Below, in pieces: positions 62,154 through 64,000 of a stretch of DNA of 64,000 nucleotides (position 1 is its first letter; the number at the start of each line of letters is the position of its first letter). Under the pieces are notes generated by a model. It was not told the DNA's origin. It searched no databases and saw only the letters and a list, made by a program, of their open reading frames with translations. Made by a program: the position numbers and the translations under genes. Source of the DNA: Echinococcus granulosus (Eukaryota > Platyhelminthes > Cestoda > Cyclophyllidea > Taeniidae); the NCBI RefSeq assembly GCF_000524195.1, contig NW_020170484.1, positions 186,628 through 250,627 of the forward strand. The letters are read 5' to 3'.

Positions 62154-63624
62154 TTAGGAGAGGGAGGGACGCTTCTGGTCCTGGCCCTCGCAGTTCCCCT
62201 CAGTGGCTTCGTCTGAGGTTCGTTTCTGGTGATTGGAGAGGTAACGCTGATGCTTCTCCACGTAGTGACTCCATTTATCGTGGTTCAGCCGTTGGAAGTC
62301 AGTTTCACGCAGGGCGATCAACTCCAAGTAGTCCGCGAGGTGTTCTAACTCCCTATCCTCGGCATAGTTCACATTTGCGTCACGATATGAATGAATCTAG
62401 TACAACAAATAATGTAAAAATTATGCACAGGAGTGAATTCAGGTAGACGTAATCGAAACACCCACTCGAAGGCCGGAACCGGGATTCATGGCAAAATTCC
62501 GACGAACATCGTCAAACATTATAGTGTTGTGCGGACCGAATTGAGGAAATTTCCGCCATATTACGGCCAAAGGCTTCACCTAAAAGGGCAGTTAGGAATA
62601 GAGTCACCCCGTTCAAAAATTTGGCAAGCTCAAAAAACAGTAGTGATTAAGTAAATATTACTTTTACGTTACGTTGGGATGTTGAGTTATTTGCAGTAGA
62701 AGCAATTGCTAGCTTACACCTTTGACACCATGATCAGGGAGGTTGACACTAATCATGGCTCCAGAATCAACCAGCAGACAAATTTTAAAGGGCCGATCCA
62801 TATCCTCGAGATCTGCACCCAGATTGGGAACAAAATTTGGATCCTCGTTATCAGCATCCACCCGTCTTTGACGAACCCTGTTCACAATAGTCTGTGATAT
62901 CAGGTCCATTTGACTTATTTTGGCCAGGATCCATGTCATGCTAGTGGCCGACCAGATAGCTATGTCATAGAATTCATAGGCTCTCGTGAGGAAGGGTATG
63001 AGATAGGGTCGCATCAAGTGCTTCACAGATTCGGCCGGTGTTAGGTGATCTAAAGCAAGGTCTTATAAACCACAAGGCAAATTCAACGCACCAAAAATTG
63101 TGTAGTCGATGTCAAGAACAAGGAGGCGTTTACCAAGTCTGAATTCGGCTATTTTAACGAATTTGTACGTATTACACCGTTTGGCAAGTTTTTCCAGATT
63201 TTCTGGCCTCATAAACACTGCTAAGTCCTCCTCTGTAAAATCGTAATCATCAATAACATCTGGAGGCTCAATATTTGACAGTTCGATAACTTTGTTCTAG
63301 AAAATGGTTTTAATTTTGACACGACTTACTCTTTCCTCATCTGTGCTACCCATTAACATCAATTTGGTTGTTGGTTTGAGGACCAAGTACTTAAGAGGAA
63401 GCTCATCGGAGAGTATCTGACCTTAAAATAGGTAATAAGCCCTGGTATTGCCTACCTCTCTCAACAACCAAGCCTAAAAGCTTCTGATTCTTAGGAGGAA
63501 CATTAGTTAATTCATAAAGTTTCTCTTTGAGAGATCCTATGGGTGATTCCTTTGAAAAACCATCCAATTGAAGCAACTGACCGTTAAATTTCACCTTTAT
63601 CGTGCCTACTGACTTGTCAGCCAT
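62154..63624 (-). CDS. UBLCP1: UBLCP1, ubiquitin-like-domain CTD/proteasome phosphatase, complete
   Basis: Nuclear HAD-family phosphatase that dephosphorylates RNA polymerase II CTD peptides and the 26S proteasome. Exons (minus): 63456-63624, 63330-63421, 63092-63296, 62718-63049, 62466-62579 and 62154-62396; 1155 nt, phases agree, 384 residues (human 318). N-terminal ubiquitin-like domain, residues about 1-85 ([21 protein letters not shown]). The catalytic DxDxT motif is [10 protein letters not shown]; then [28 protein letters not shown], a membrane-free core with [33 protein letters not shown], and the helical C-terminus [18 protein letters not shown]. An inserted acidic stretch of about 35-40 residues (VDADNEDPN region) follows [10 protein letters not shown]. 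Introns of 34 nt (63422-63455) and 33 nt (63297-63329) come first, then 42, 138 and 69 nt. A decayed inverted copy of its 5' end is at 42196. Confidence 0.94.
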
Positions 63625-64000
63625 GGCACAGTCGTGCGAAGAAGGCGATCAGCTGTGGTAGGAAGGAGCTCAAAGGGGCCGCTAATTTGCGCCTGCGACC
63701 TACGCTGCACATAAACTCATTCTTTAACAAGACTAATTATCGAATAAATACGTGCATATGACCCTTGTATCCCATTTTTAGGTGAACTATAATTTTTGAT
63801 ACCCGAAACAATAAGTTACGCGCGGCCATTGCAAAGGATAAAACATACTTTTCAAACGCAAATTTCAGTCCGTCCAATACCTCGTTATATTCATAATACC
63901 TAAATTAAAGTAAAACTCCCAAAAATGGCTAAAAAATTAGTGAGGTTCATAGATACGGTCATATGTCAAGAGCAGTAAGTGTGGATACCGACTATTTAAG
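63625..64000. other. UBLCP1: Upstream region of UBLCP1
   Basis: The 48 bases before the UBLCP1 ATG (63625-63672) are conserved in the pseudogene at 42196-42243 and probably belong to the 5' UTR. The rest is A+T-rich, with no further gene to the window end. Confidence 0.5.

Overview
This is eukaryotic nuclear DNA. Genes are split by introns with GT..AG borders, many only 30-43 nt long and concentrated toward gene 5' ends; the proteins are metazoan; there are no operons or ribosome binding sites. The mixture of tiny 5' introns with kilobase 3' introns fits a parasitic flatworm, most likely a tapeworm (inference from gene architecture, not from a species marker). I found no RNA gene, CRISPR array or intact mobile element.

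Layout: 87-1968 (+) is the 3' part of a lysosomal beta-galactosidase. 4281-13372 (-) is a large AT-hook/C2H2 zinc-finger protein with Ser/Thr/Ala/Gln-rich tails. 15386-25644 (-) is LPCAT3, a lysophospholipid acyltransferase of the MBOAT family. 26877-36845 (-) is TMEM62, a metallophosphoesterase with C-terminal membrane segments. 38268-39580 (+) holds unresolved open stretches. 40065-41498 (-) is a single-exon trichohyalin/plectin-homology coiled-coil protein closest to CFAP53. 42196-42500 (+) is a decayed inverted copy of the 5' end of UBLCP1. 45772 to about 50600 (-) encodes an unrecognised membrane protein. 51385-53291 (-) is PHAX, 54929-55250 (+) a 94-residue unknown protein, 55378-57702 (-) SGF29, 58043-61343 (+) the Twinkle mitochondrial helicase core, and 62154-63624 (-) UBLCP1.

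Exon models were built by eye from splice borders, reading-phase continuity and similarity to family members I remember. For LPCAT3, TMEM62, PHAX, UBLCP1, the 94-residue gene and the zinc-finger gene, the summed exons are a whole number of codons with matching phase at every junction. That is strong internal support.

The genes do not form one pathway. LPCAT3 and TMEM62 are both membrane proteins and lie head-to-tail; PHAX and SGF29 act in snRNA export and chromatin reading; UBLCP1 is a nuclear phosphatase; Twinkle replicates mitochondrial DNA. I see no convincing undescribed multi-gene system. The most notable points are the ultra-short introns (one of 30 nt splits a catalytic motif without a frame change or stop), the inverted UBLCP1 fragment, the apparently missing N-terminal half of Twinkle, and the 94-residue gene.
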